64,000 nucleotides of DNA from Cymodocea nodosa (lineage: Eukaryota > Streptophyta > Magnoliopsida > Alismatales > Cymodoceaceae), in the NCBI GenBank assembly GCA_036874045.1, contig JAZBRI010000011.1, positions 9,477,501 to 9,541,500 of the forward strand, in the 5' to 3' direction. Position 1 is the first letter of the stretch, and every line of letters starts with the position of its first letter. This document shows positions 11,262-21,349 of this stretch, piece by piece. Made by a program: the position numbers and the translations under genes. The notes under the pieces are model-generated. The model was not told where the DNA came from, searched no databases, and saw only the letters and a program-made list of their open reading frames with translations.

Positions 11262-12278
11262 ACTTAAGTGAATTTTTTGTAAGTTATCAGTTAACTATCC
11301 GAAATGTGTCTAAGCATTGGATAGCTAAGGTTTGTAAGTATCCAAAATATCTTTTTACCGTAAAACTGCCTGAGGACACGTGTCGCAGTTTGGAAACTTA
11401 ACTTATCTTTTGGAAGGTTAGGTGCTAACTATCCGAAATGCATATAAGTTTCGGATACTTATAGTTTTAACTATCCGAAACATCTGAATTTGTTATTTCT
11501 TTATTGCAAGTGTTTTATAGTTAAATCAACGAAGTAAGTCCGTTGAGTTATCTATAACTCCACGAACCATTTATTTTCTAATATGCCACTATAGCAGTTA
11601 CAGAAAGTGGACATTCGAAGGAAAACTACGATTGCACGTATCACGTAGGAATTCACTCGTGGAATGAAGAAGAAATCACCATCGTTGATAGGAATGAAGG
11701 AAATCCAACCAATCATTTAAGTAGGAGCTGTTACTACTGTAAGAAATATAAAAGACGAAGAAAAAGTGTGTGTAGAGGGTGTGGAGAACCACGCTAACTG
11801 CAGGTAATGTCAAAAGTTCCCTAAAGCTCCAGAACCACTATAATCACTAACCATTGGAGGTTTGTGAGGATACTTTTCTGATGTTGAGTTGATTCCGAGC
11901 CAAACACAGTGCCTAACAACTATTGTGAGGAGTGAACGCATCACGGGAAGGGAAGCCATTTTCACCAAACACCAACTCATATCTCAAGAGATCGTAAAGC
12001 TTCTAGCCTTAGTTTCGGGTTGATGCTAGTATGCTGAAGAGGAGATCATATTACAATTTTGGACTTGTGATTCTATAGGGAGAGGAAGCAAGATTGTAAG
12101 TGATTAAGTTTTCAGTGGTGTAATCGTGTTGCATGTAGTGACAGAAGTTTTTACTGTTGATAGAGATTTTTACATTTCACATTTCATTCATCTTCAGGAA
12201 CATATCAAAATAAAAATACCAAAAACAACAAAGTATCTGTGTTTACATTTAGTATTAAAGTGTTGTATTGTTTGTTTT
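11262..12278 (+). repeat. L3 LTR of G0, second copy, part 1
   Basis: Starts inside the LTR at the ATGACTTAAGTGAATTTT block, with no TGTTTAG terminus. It is collinear with L3 at 31,430-32,620, apart from the copia-derived segment that only the latter has. Split at 12,279 by an L2 LTR and resuming at 13,889. Confidence 0.8.
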
Positions 12279-12539
12279 TGTTGAGTATTTTTGTTTTGAT
12301 GATGTGTGTTGAATGAAAATAATCATATTTGCTCAATTACTATTGCTTGTGAAAAGAAATTAAAATCATTAATTAATATAGAAAAAGCTTACTGATATAA
12401 ATACTTGTCTGTATTGGATCTGAAGTAAATAACTAGTCGTTTCGTTGCATTAATTTCTCATTTAGCTAAACGTTAAGTTAACGTGTGTTTTTATTGAAAA
12501 GCATGATATGTTTTAATGTTATATCTTCTGTATCATGAA

Positions 12540-13046
12540 CAGTACACGTTTAGACAACTCGTTAAGTTAGAGTTTTGTTTGTATAGAGGTCACGTGAGAA
12601 CTCGTTAAGTTAGAGGCTTAAAGGTTAAAATAGGTCACGTGATAACTCGTTAAGTTAGTGAGTAAAAGAAGAGACGAACTCATTAAGTTAGTGTTATACA
12701 CGTGGTGAAATTATAAGTTACGAATGTTGTATTGTATCACGTGAGGTGCACATGTTTAACTCGTTAAGTTAACATAACTAAACGCGTTGAGTTGCTATAT
12801 TGAACACTAAGGCAACGCGTTAGGTTAGCGTTATAAACTTAAGTTGTTATTTTTGCACGTGGTAAAATTCTTATTATAAAAACATTTGTTTATTACTGGT
12901 TCGTTGAGTTATCATAACACAACGGAGATGGTTCGTTGAGTTATCATAACACCACAGACATAGTTCGTTGAGTTAGCTACAATACTTGTCACGTGAAATG
13001 GCACATGAGGAACTCGTTAAGTTAGAAACGTTAAGTTATATATATA
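12540..13046 (+). promoter_or_regulatory. L2 U3 promoter region
   Basis: An array of AACTCGTTAAGTTA units with CACGTG G-boxes (about 12,592, 12,636, 12,738) is followed by three TTCGTTGAGTTA units and a TATATATATA box at 13,037-13,046. This order, G-box array then palindromes then TATA, fits a retrotransposon U3 promoter. The Sirevirus copia lineage is known for repeated palindromic LTR motifs. The start site is inferred to be about 30 bp after the TATA box. Confidence 0.6.
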
Positions 13047-13238
13047 CTTGTGTTACTCGTTTAGTTAACATTAAAGTAACAACTTCTTATTACACTGATG
13101 AAAAACTTTTGGATGAGAAAGTTTATTTTGCAGGAAATTTTTCAGAGATCCAGGACTGATGATTAAAGAAAATTTGAAATATAAACGTGGGTTAGAATGT
13201 GTGTGTTTCGATGAAGGAAAAAGAAAAGACGTGGAGAA

Positions 13239-13454
13239 GTGGAAAACTGGTGGTGGTTAAACGTGAAGGATATGGATGAAATGAAGATTCAGTATAAAGG
13301 GCATAGAATTCTCGTTGATCAATTTATCCTTGCGCACAAAACGAAAAATCTTTTCAATGATCAAACCATCCCTGCACATCAAAAGAAAAATCTTTTTCAA
13401 GGATCAAAAACACCTTCTCGGGGAAAATCTCTCAAGTGGAAGAAAGTTCAGTGA
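13239..13454 (+). other. Small open frame inside L2 LTR, with peptide repeat
   Basis: A 71-codon frame lies just after the presumed transcription start of L2. Its product has two copies of an unusual repeat, VDQFILAHKTKNLFND then QTIPAHQKKNLFQG. Equivalent open frames exist in two other L2 copies (24,997-25,233 and 40,047-40,229, both minus), while the copies at 37,580 and 48,520 lost one repeat. The underlying DNA repeat of about 45 bp could explain it without any coding role. No known family is recognised. Confidence 0.25.
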
Positions 13455-13888
13455 AGCATAAAAATGTAAGAATTTTGTCACTGAAGATTTGAAGTATCAG
13501 AAGAAAGCAAATTCGGTGAAGCATGAAAAGACAAGATATTCGTCACTGAAGAATTGCTGAAGAAGAAAAAGAAGAAGAAGAAAGATCTCAAACACGGAGA
13601 AAAGTTTTAAATTCCGCAAATTAGTTTTCTGTGTTTGTAGTTATGAAATTGTTTAGATGATACATGGTATCGAAATATAATTGCATCTACAATTTCTGAG
13701 GAGAATTGAATTGTATATTGTAATTGAAACCTTGAATAAAAATGATTTTATGAAAACAATGTCTCGACTTGTTTTTGAGTTTTAAAGTTTCAATTATATT
13801 TCAGAAAATATTAAAAATACACAATTCACCCCCCTCTTGTGTAGCCATACGATCCTATAAGAACTAATAATATAGAAATAAGTCTTGA

Positions 13889-13980
13889 GTTTTTTATCGT
13901 GATTAATGTTATCATTGTCAGTATTGTGAATGCTTTATGTTTGTTTGATTCAGAAAATAGATAATAGTTTTATAGTTTAT
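13889..13980 (+). repeat. L3 LTR of G0, second copy, part 2
   Basis: The ATCGTGATTAATGTTATCATTG stretch continues the L3 sequence that stopped at 12,278, as judged against the uninterrupted copy at 32,615-32,700. It breaks off at about 13,980, where integrase sequence of G3 starts. Confidence 0.8.
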
Positions 13981-13983
13981 TCT

Positions 13984-15180
13984 TTTCAAGAGTAAAATAT
14001 TACTTTTAGGAAGACTCATACTTATTTATGAAATGTCCTGATCTGGTTTTAAGGAGGTGTGTTCCAGAAACTAAATATCAAAACATATTATCTTTCTACC
14101 ATGACCAAGCATGTGGAGAGCATTTTGGTTCAGGGAAAACTACTACCAAAATTCTGCAATGTGGATTTTATTGGCCAACATTATTCAAAGATTCTCATAA
14201 ATACTGCTTAAGTTGTTTAAGATGTCAACAAATAGAAAGAATATCAAGGAGGAATATAATGCCTCTGAATCCTATTGTTGAGGTTGAAATCTTTGATGTG
14301 TGATGAATAGATTTTATGGGTCCATTTCCTATGTCTAATCAATTTAATTATATATTGTTGGGGGTGGATTATGTATCTAAATGGATAGAAGCTATTCCTA
14401 CAAAAACTAATGACAACAAAGTAGTAATACATTTTATAAGAACTAATATATTTGCTAGATTTGGAATACCTAAAGCTATTATTAGTAATAGAGGAACTCA
14501 TTTCTGTAATAGAAGTTTTGAAACCTTAATGAAGAAGTATGGAGTAAATCACAAAATTGCAACATCATATCATCCACAAACAAGTGAACAAGTAGAAAGT
14601 GCAAACAAACAAATTAATTTAATCTTAGAAAAAGTAGTAAATCCTACTAGAACAGATTGAGCTAATAAATTGATAGACGCACTTTGGGCTTATAGAACTG
14701 CTTATAAGACAAGCATTTAGACTAGTTGTCATTTACCAGCTGAAATTGAACATAAAGCTTATTGGCCATTAAAAAACTTTGAACACTAATTTAAATCAGG
14801 CTACTGAAAATAGGAAAATGCAATTGATTGAATTAGAAGAATTTAGGAATGAAACTTATTCAAAAACTGTAAGAGAAAAGGAGAAAATGAAGTTCTGGTA
14901 TGACAAGAAAATTATTCCAAAAACCTTTAAAATAGGACAAGAAGTATATCTTTACATGACTAGACTCTATAACCATCTAGAAAAATTAAGATCTAGATGG
15001 GTAGGACCTTACGTAATTCGAAATATTTATTCCTATGGAGCTATTAAAATTGAAAATCCTAAAAATTGGAATGTATTTAAAGTAAATGGACAAAGACTTA
15101 GACCTATTCTAAAGATTCCAAAAAGTTCCGTTGGAATTATAGAAGAAGTAAGAGTAGAGGATTACTCGAGCTTTACTTAG
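13984..15180 (+). pseudogene. Athila-like integrase (G3), most complete gypsy copy
   Basis: Covers the end of the RNase H-integrase linker, the zinc-binding region (CGEHFG at about 14,128, CLSCLRCQ at about 14,208), the catalytic core and the C-terminal VNGQRLRPILK segment. The first core Asp (DFMGPF) and the Glu (HPQTSEQVE) are visible, but the middle Asp is Asn: codon AAT at 14,487-14,489 in ISNRGTHF, where SDRGTHF is usual. Further damage: stop at 14,301-14,303, stop at 14,658-14,660, an in-frame loss in the [11 protein letters not shown] region near 14,715 and a 1-base insertion near 14,775. It starts abruptly after LTR sequence. The natural stop is at 15,178-15,180. Confidence 0.9.
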
Positions 15181-15863
15181 TAAGAAATTATCTAAGTAGT
15201 TTTGTTTAAAACAAAAAAACCTTATTTAGACATAGTCACAGTTCAACTAAAAGAAATTATCAGTTTTACCGAAACATATATTAAAAGGAAAAAAATTGTT
15301 ATGGTTCAACCAACAAGATCCATCGGTCTGATCGAAATATAAAAAATATAAAAAAATCTATATATTATATTGAGTAAAATGTCAATTTTACCAAAGATAA
15401 TATTGGTTCAATTGGTAGGGAAAAAATATATATTTAATTTTAGTTCAACCAAGGATTATAACAATTTGATCAAAATTCTAAAATGTTGAAAAATTAAGAA
15501 TCGGTTAGACTTGAAATTCTTCGATCTTGACCGAAGTAAAAATTATTATTATAAGTATTTTTTATTAGTTATAAATTTATTGGAAGTCCGTTGAGTTACA
15601 CTTAACTCAATGAACTTACTTTGTTGAGTTAATTGTAACTCCACGGAGAAGTGAGTGAGATAGCGAGAGTTTGCATGGGAAAATGACTCGATTACCTGCC
15701 AAAAACTTAGGATTTGAGGGGGCATTATTCGCAAAATCATTTAGAACTTAGAATAGTTGAGATTAGAGCGATTCTATTTCGTTTTGTCACACCACGAAGT
15801 TAAGATGATGCCTGAGTTTTGGGAGGAAGTTGACACCACAAGATTTCTTAGAGAATCAGAAGA
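15181..15863 (+). other. Spacer between integrase and env-like ORF (G3)
   Basis: Holds the ACCGA-type motif cluster (15,225-15,540) and a shorter GTTGAGTTA/TAACTCAAC palindrome cluster (15,583-15,650), in the same order as in G0 and G1. No frame is recognised. Confidence 0.6.
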
Positions 15864-16104
15864 ATGACATATAAGACAAAAGATCTAGAACACGACACGG
15901 GAAAAAGAACTAGAAAAGGTAGAATCTGACATCTTCTACTGGAGGAAAGTTTTAGTAGATTTAGATATTACAATACCTCAGATTGTGGAAACAAGGATTA
16001 AAGTAGCAAAAGAAGTTGCTGTGAATAGAGAAAGGAAAAAAAGATCAAACAACGAGGTTGCCCTATAATTAATTCGACGCAAGTCCAAATTATGGTTTTT
16101 ATGA
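15864..16104 (+). pseudogene. Env-like ORF N-terminus (G3), truncated
   Basis: Nucleotides match the start of the G0 and G1 env-like ORFs, including the block for FYWRKVLVDL and ending at CGCAAGTCCAAATTATGGTTT. A frameshift and a stop interrupt it. At about 16,104 it is cut off and sequence of opposite orientation (G2) begins. Confidence 0.75.
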
Positions 16105-16109
16105 GAAAT

Positions 16110-16184
16110 TGCTGGTTGTGTGTTTGGTTGCTTTAGGCGGCACTAGAGAACTTGTTTAGTTCCTAGGTAATCGCTAGAAAACTT
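16110..16184 (-). other. Decayed primer-binding-site region after L3 (G2)
   Basis: Read on minus, ACAAGTTTTCTAGCGATTAC corresponds to the L3-end and primer-site sequence ACAAGTTTTCTAGCACCGTT of G1. The tRNA-complementary core is degraded. An LTR with both a polypurine tract before it and a primer-site remnant after it suggests either a shared LTR between two tandem units or a duplicated boundary. Confidence 0.4.
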
Positions 16185-18139
16185 GTATTTGTTAACTTCT
16201 ATTTTTAACTTAGTTAATTTATCTTTATGCTTATATCAATAATTTCTTTTTAGAAGTAAACAAACAACCTTTCACACAAATTAGATATTAATTCGAATTT
16301 GTATTTTAACTACAAGTGCAAAGTGTATATTGTATTTGTGTGCAAGTACAGGTCGATCCCACAGAGATTGAGTAAGAATTGTGTACTGTTCTGATTTTTA
16401 TATTAGAGTTTTGTGTTCAGTTAAGCACTCCGTTGAGTTACAGTTAACACAACAGACTAATCTTGTGGACTTATGTTAACTCCACGAGCCTATCTTTCCA
16501 GTTAAATACTACTATTCACAGAGGAATTCGGCCAACCATTGGGTAGTTCCACAGATTGTAAATAATATCAATTAAGCTCTTTAATGTTAGTGAATATTGG
16601 ATTTATCATTAGGCAATACTAACGTTCAGATATTTCAAACAGTAACCATTAAAATCTTTAAGTATTTGGAACGAATCAATTTCAGTAAACTATAAAACTA
16701 TTATCTATTTTCAGAATTAAACAAGCATAAAACATTCACAATACTAATAATTATAACTTTAATCACGATACAAAACAAACAATACAACACTTAAATACAA
16801 AATATAAACACAGATAAGTTGTTGTTTTTGGTATTTTTGTTTTGAGATGTTCATGAAAATGGGCGAAAGGTGAAATGTAAAAAATTCTCTATCGATAGTA
16901 AATACTTCCGTCATTACATGCAACACGATTACACCACTGAAAACTTAATCACTTACAATTCTACCTCCTCTCTCTATAGAATCGTGAGTCCAAAATTGCA
17001 AGATGATCTCCTCTTTAGCATACTGGTATCAACTCGAAACCAAGGCTAGAAGCTTTACGATCTCCTAATATATGAGTCGGTGCTTTGTGAAAATGGCTTC
17101 CCTTCTCGCGACGCGATCACTCCTCACAGTGGTTGTCAAGCACCGTGTTTGGCTCGAAATCGACCCAACATCAGGAAAGTATCCTCACAGACCTCTGATG
17201 ATTGGTGATTATGATGGTGGTGGTAGTGTGGAGCTTCAGGGAACTTCCGACGCTGCTTGCAGTTAGCATGGTTCTCCGCCTCTACACACACACACACACA
17301 CACTTTCTTCGTCTTTTCTCATTTTCTTTTATATTTCTTTAGTAGTAACTACTTCTGCTTAGATGATTGGTTGGATTTCCTTCATTCATATCAACGATGG
17401 TGATTTCTTCTCCCTTCCACGAGTGAATTCCTGCGTGATACATGCAATCGTGGTTTTCCTTCGAATGTCTTGTTTCTGTAACTGCTACAGTGGCATATTA
17501 GAAAATAAATGGTCCATGGAGTTACAGATAACTCAACGGACTTACTTCATTGATTTAACTATAAAACATGTGCAATAAAGAAATAAGCTGCTAACATAAC
17601 GCGTTATCTTAGTGTGCATTTATGTAACCCAACGCGTACAGTTATGCTAACTTAACTAGTTAAACATGTGCATCTCACGTGATATACTAAAACATTTAAT
17701 TAAAACACGTGCATAATTCTAACTTAATAAGTTCAAATATTTCGGATACTTACAAACCTAACTATCCGATGCCTAGATGCATTTCGGATAGTTAATAGAT
17801 AACTTACCGAAAATTTACTTAAGTCATGCATTATGGTTTCGACACGTGCACTTTAGGAAATAAAATATTCTTTAAAACATAATTGTCTGGTACATTAAAT
17901 ATAACTCTCCGAAATAATAGAAAATTCAGATACTTAAGAATTTTCATAGCTTGTAATTTATCGATAGTTCAGAAATGTACTAAATTAACATTAATTCCCT
18001 GAAATTATGCAGATTCTTCCATTAAAGCATATAACAGTGCAATTATAACATAATGGTTTAATTCTCATATGATAAGCTAAATATTATGCAATTAACCATC
18101 ATTTAACCGTTAATATTATGCACTTCTTCATTCTAAACA
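16185..18139 (-). repeat. L3 LTR (G2), about 1.95 kb
   Basis: Read on minus, begins TGTTTAGAATGAAGAAGTGC at 18,139 and is collinear with the other L3 copies, including the ATCACGTA block, the AATTCACTCGTGGAAGG-like block and the TTACTCAATCTCTGTGGGATCG block. The termini are near 16,185 and 18,139. Open frames at 17,072-17,578 lie inside the LTR and are not genes. Confidence 0.85.
17283..17303. repeat. (CA)n microsatellite in L3
   Basis: About ten CA units occupy the place where other L3 copies read a GTGTGTGTAG-like sequence on the opposite strand, so the run expanded within this copy. Confidence 0.9.
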
Positions 18140-18153
18140 CTTCCCCCATATTT
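18140..18153 (-). other. Polypurine tract before L3 (G2)
   Basis: Read on minus, AAATATGGGGGAAG ends exactly where the LTR terminus TGTTTAG begins. Polypurine tracts prime plus-strand DNA synthesis and mark the 3' LTR. Confidence 0.85.
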
Positions 18154-19440
18154 AAATTTTGCTAGTCCCTTAGCAAATTAAGATCTAATTAGTTGGTCTT
18201 TCTAAAGTGCTAGAATTAATTCTTCCTTTTGTTCTTCTTCCGAATAAGAATTTAGATTATTATATAGATATTCTATATGTTTCAGTAATCTATTTTAACT
18301 TTGTTTTCTCCTCTTCAACCTGCAAATATACTTAGAATATATGTAAATTACATACAAAATATATCAGCATCACATAGGTATTAATTATATTATCATTTGT
18401 TCTTCTTTTCAGCATCTGTCATCTTGAGTTTTCCAATAAGATTTCCAGAATAAATTTCAACAACATACGAATCAAAATACAATCCAATTCAATATGATTA
18501 AGACAAGTAGAATAAAGAATTGTATCTCAAATAAACAACTTCAAAAGTCTATTCTAGATTCATACTTCAGTAATCTTAGATAACAGAAAATATACTCGAT
18601 TCAAAAGATATCTGTATTTCACAAAACGCTTGTATCTTTTCAGAACAATATATGCATATTTGTACTTTAAAAGTTAATTTGACAAGCTTGAATCATACAA
18701 GAGCTTTTTAGTGTACTCATTTATCGAGCTTTCAGTCAACAATCCCAAATCTGATCAGGATCTTAAGTTGCCAGATTTAAAGAGTCTTTTTTCAGGTCAA
18801 CAATCCTTACATACCTATCTGCTCAAGTACAAAAGGCTCATAATCAAACAAGTCAATAAACTCTCAAAGTTTTTCTCTTTCTTCTTTTTTTTTCTTTTTA
18901 ACACAGTATATGTACGTATTTTATTAATATAGATGCAATAAAACACCAATCTCATATAGTTCTGCTTCTATTATTTACTAAAAATATGAATCCATATCAA
19001 TAAGCTCATATTTTTTTTCTATAGTTTAATAAGATTTACACATAAATCATTCTACAAGTTTAATCAATCAACTTAAATGTATCCTTGATCGTATGCATCT
19101 CATTTAATCTAAAAATCAATATTTCAGCTCTTGTAGGATTTCAAATAATTTACTGAGTTTCAGTTAAGCATTTTGTTTTCTTTTTTTAAAATCGTGAAAC
19201 TGTTAAACTCATAAAATTCAGCAAAAACATAAGATACTATGTGTAGATTTGTATTAAGAATAAAATTCTGTAGCATCTTATATAGGATTATAAATATAAC
19301 ATTCAAGCAGTTACAATTAAAAATTTTACAGTCTCAATTATCGGATAGTTACAGCAAATTCATAAAAGTTTCACTTTCCACAAAACTTTACAGTACCATT
19401 CTAATTCTTCTAAACAAAAGTACATGGCTGTTACTTTAAT
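18154..19440 (-). other. G2 3' untranslated spacer
   Basis: AT-rich sequence between the polypurine tract and a second C-rich (G-rich on minus) tract. No frame has recognisable homology; a 73-codon frame at 18,711-18,932 looks spurious. Confidence 0.5.
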
Positions 19441-19453
19441 TACCTCCCCCCCA
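19441..19453 (-). other. Second polypurine-like tract (G2)
   Basis: Read on minus, ATGGGGGGGAGG. The sequence beyond it (CATACCTACATTTTGC on plus) resembles that beyond the true tract at 18,140 (CATATTTAAATTTTGC). It may be a central or older polypurine tract; if older, the sequence between the two tracts was added later. Confidence 0.45.
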
Positions 19454-19529
19454 TACCTACATTTTGCATTGTCCTCAATGTGAAAGATTTTACAATAAAT
19501 ACAGTAATTGTAGTAGGCATGAATATTGT

Positions 19530-19605
19530 TTCGTTGACCTAGTACCTAACTCAACGAACTTAATTCATTGAGTTATTGAATTACTCCACGAATTGAGTTT
19601 AAATC
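19530..19605 (-). promoter_or_regulatory. Palindrome cluster 3' of the F-box pseudogene
   Basis: TAACTCAACGAACTTAATTC followed by ATTGAGTTA and ACTCCACGAA, the same motif type as upstream of the element's ORFs. It lies about 0.4 kb past the F-box stop on the minus strand. Confidence 0.45.
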
Positions 19606-19978
19606 TAGATTCAGGATAAGTAATCAATTACATACCTTGTTCTTTTGTATCTCCTTCAGCATATTCTGATTTTTGATTCTGAAAAACTTTTCATTTATAA
19701 ATAAAAGCAGAATATATATCAAAATAACACTTAACAACAAAACATAAATTGTTAATTCAGTGTCTTGTGTGGAAACCAAGCTCTTATGCCTTTGGTGGCT
19801 CACAAGCAAGCCAGTTGGTTTCCCTGAACAGATATCAACAAACTGGATTGATATTTTGTCTTTCTTTTCTTTTAAAATAAAACTAAAACTAAAATTTTTC
19901 TTTCTTCTCTTTTTTTATTTTTAATTTTTTTAAAATAAATGCAGAATACACACAACATTAAAAGCACAGAATCACCAT

Positions 19979-21109
19979 TTAAAAACATGATTGAAACTTA
20001 GTAACAAATGGAATAAATGTGTCAGTCCAAGCAAACTTTTTAGGCATAATTCTTCTTGCTATTAATTTTGTTTTAATGCAGTTTGTTTTCCTTCTTAATT
20101 TGTAAACTTGCAGTATGTTATCAATACTAAATATAAGTGTATTACCATTAATGAAATGAAATGCAGAAAGAGACCCTTTTCTGTTCCAAGATAATGTAGC
20201 TGTTACCATTTCTACATCTATTCCAATATATTCCTCTTCCCACTTCCATTCATTTATGTCTTTCATAATCCATATTTGAAATTTCATCAATTCATCCCAC
20301 CATCTTATCAGACATAAAGTAGGATCATCATATTCATTATACCACATTCCTAATTGAATTTTATCATGTTTTGCAGATGGTGGTTTAGCTATATCATTTA
20401 GTATAGGTAAAATTTCTATAAAGTCATTATCATAACTATCTATGCTTACTATATATAAATCAGATCTAAATGCAACTGATATATCTGTGACTAGATATAT
20501 ATATCCATCAAGTATGACATGTATGCTGTTAATTAATGATTTCTGTCCTAGATATATCATAGTATTTTCGGTCTAAGATCTATTCAGAAAATTATACACA
20601 CTTAAGCATAAATCTTCATCCCAATTCCTAGTTGGTCTCCAATAATACAATTTTTCAGGAATGGTCAAATTTTTATCAGAAAATATTAAAGCTGACCCAC
20701 AATTTTTAGTTGGTACTTCATATCTATTAGGCCTTCCTATATTCCATTATTCTCTTGTGATAGGATTTCTAATCAAAATGTCGGGTAACAGAATTGCATA
20801 CCTTGGTTTGGTTCTGTATATAATTAATCCTTCATCCATCCCCATAGTATGATCTATTCCTTCTAATGTATTGGGTGGAATTCCAGCAGTTTCTTCCATA
20901 TTCAGATATTAATAGCTAATTGAACTACGATTAAATGACTTCCATAAAAATCCATATCTAATCTTAGTCATTTTTGTAGCTTGTAGTCCATGAAAATATT
21001 TTTCTCTAACACAATTTTTAATATCTTTTGATACACAACACAATCTACACAGATCTTTAGCTAACAGGTTACTCAGTACTTCCCTTAGTGCGTCTAGTGG
21101 TAATTTCAT
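19979..21109 (-). pseudogene. F-box protein pseudogene carried in G2
   Basis: A single frame of 376 codons from ATG 21,109 to the stop at 19,979 encodes an F-box protein. F-box proteins recruit targets to SCF ubiquitin ligases through SKP1. Residues 3-40 are a clear F-box (LPLDALREVLSNLLAKDL, then CRLCCVSK). The remainder has the layout of F-box-associated domains, with an NPITRE block near residue 118, a W-rich middle and IFSIDNILQVYKL near the end. The length is normal for the family. It is interrupted by three in-frame stops (20,909-20,911, 20,747-20,749, 20,573-20,575) but has no frameshift and no intron. It lies in the same orientation as the element's gag and LTR, between two palindrome clusters, so it looks like captured cargo. 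A host F-box pseudogene trapped by chance is the alternative. Confidence 0.85.
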
Positions 21110-21189
21110 AAATTCTATCTATTGTGATTCTATATAACATAAACAAAAATTTAATAGAGACAAAATTAATATAGCTACTTCATACCCTC

Positions 21190-21246
21190 ATGGAGTTAGG
21201 TCATAACTCAACGGATTAAGTTCGTTGAGTTAAGTAATAACTCTAT
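21190..21246 (-). promoter_or_regulatory. Palindrome cluster upstream of the F-box ORF
   Basis: Arms TAACTCAACG (21,204-21,213) and CGTTGAGTTA (21,223-21,232) form a perfect 10-bp inverted repeat with a 9-nt loop, and TAACTCTATG follows. It ends about 80 bp upstream of the F-box ATG. The same motif stands before the gag and env-like ORFs. Confidence 0.55.
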
Positions 21247-21349
21247 GATACTACTAACTATAAGTAAACTTACATTTTTTTTCTTTTTATTTTTTTTTTC
21301 TACTTACTATATTATACATAGGTACTTCAGTTATACTGCTTCATTCAGC

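Larger units (their letters stand above)
12279..13859 (+). repeat. L2 copia LTR inserted in L3
   Basis: Starts TGTTGAGTATTTTTG and ends GATCCTATA (the usual CCTACA with one change). No polypurine tract precedes it and no primer site follows, so it looks like a solo LTR. The flanking GTTTT at 12,274-12,278 is repeated at 13,889-13,893, but 29 extra bases (13,860-13,888) lie between the LTR end and the right-hand copy. The L3 sequence around it rejoins when it is removed. Confidence 0.85.
7176..13980 (+). mobile_element. Gypsy element G0 (Athila-like), internally deleted
   Basis: Order on plus: L3 LTR beginning 7176, gag fragment, C-terminal integrase, spacer, env-like ORF, second L3 copy from about 11,262. 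The primer site, protease, reverse transcriptase, RNase H and most of integrase are gone. The 5' LTR breaks directly into gag at about 8160, gag into integrase at about 8395, and the env-like ORF into LTR at about 11,260. The second L3 is split by an L2 LTR and then runs into another integrase (G3). Confidence 0.7.

Noticed and set aside
17072..17578. Two open frames inside the minus-strand L3 LTR
   Set aside because: The DNA is LTR sequence conserved with other L3 copies in which these frames are not kept.
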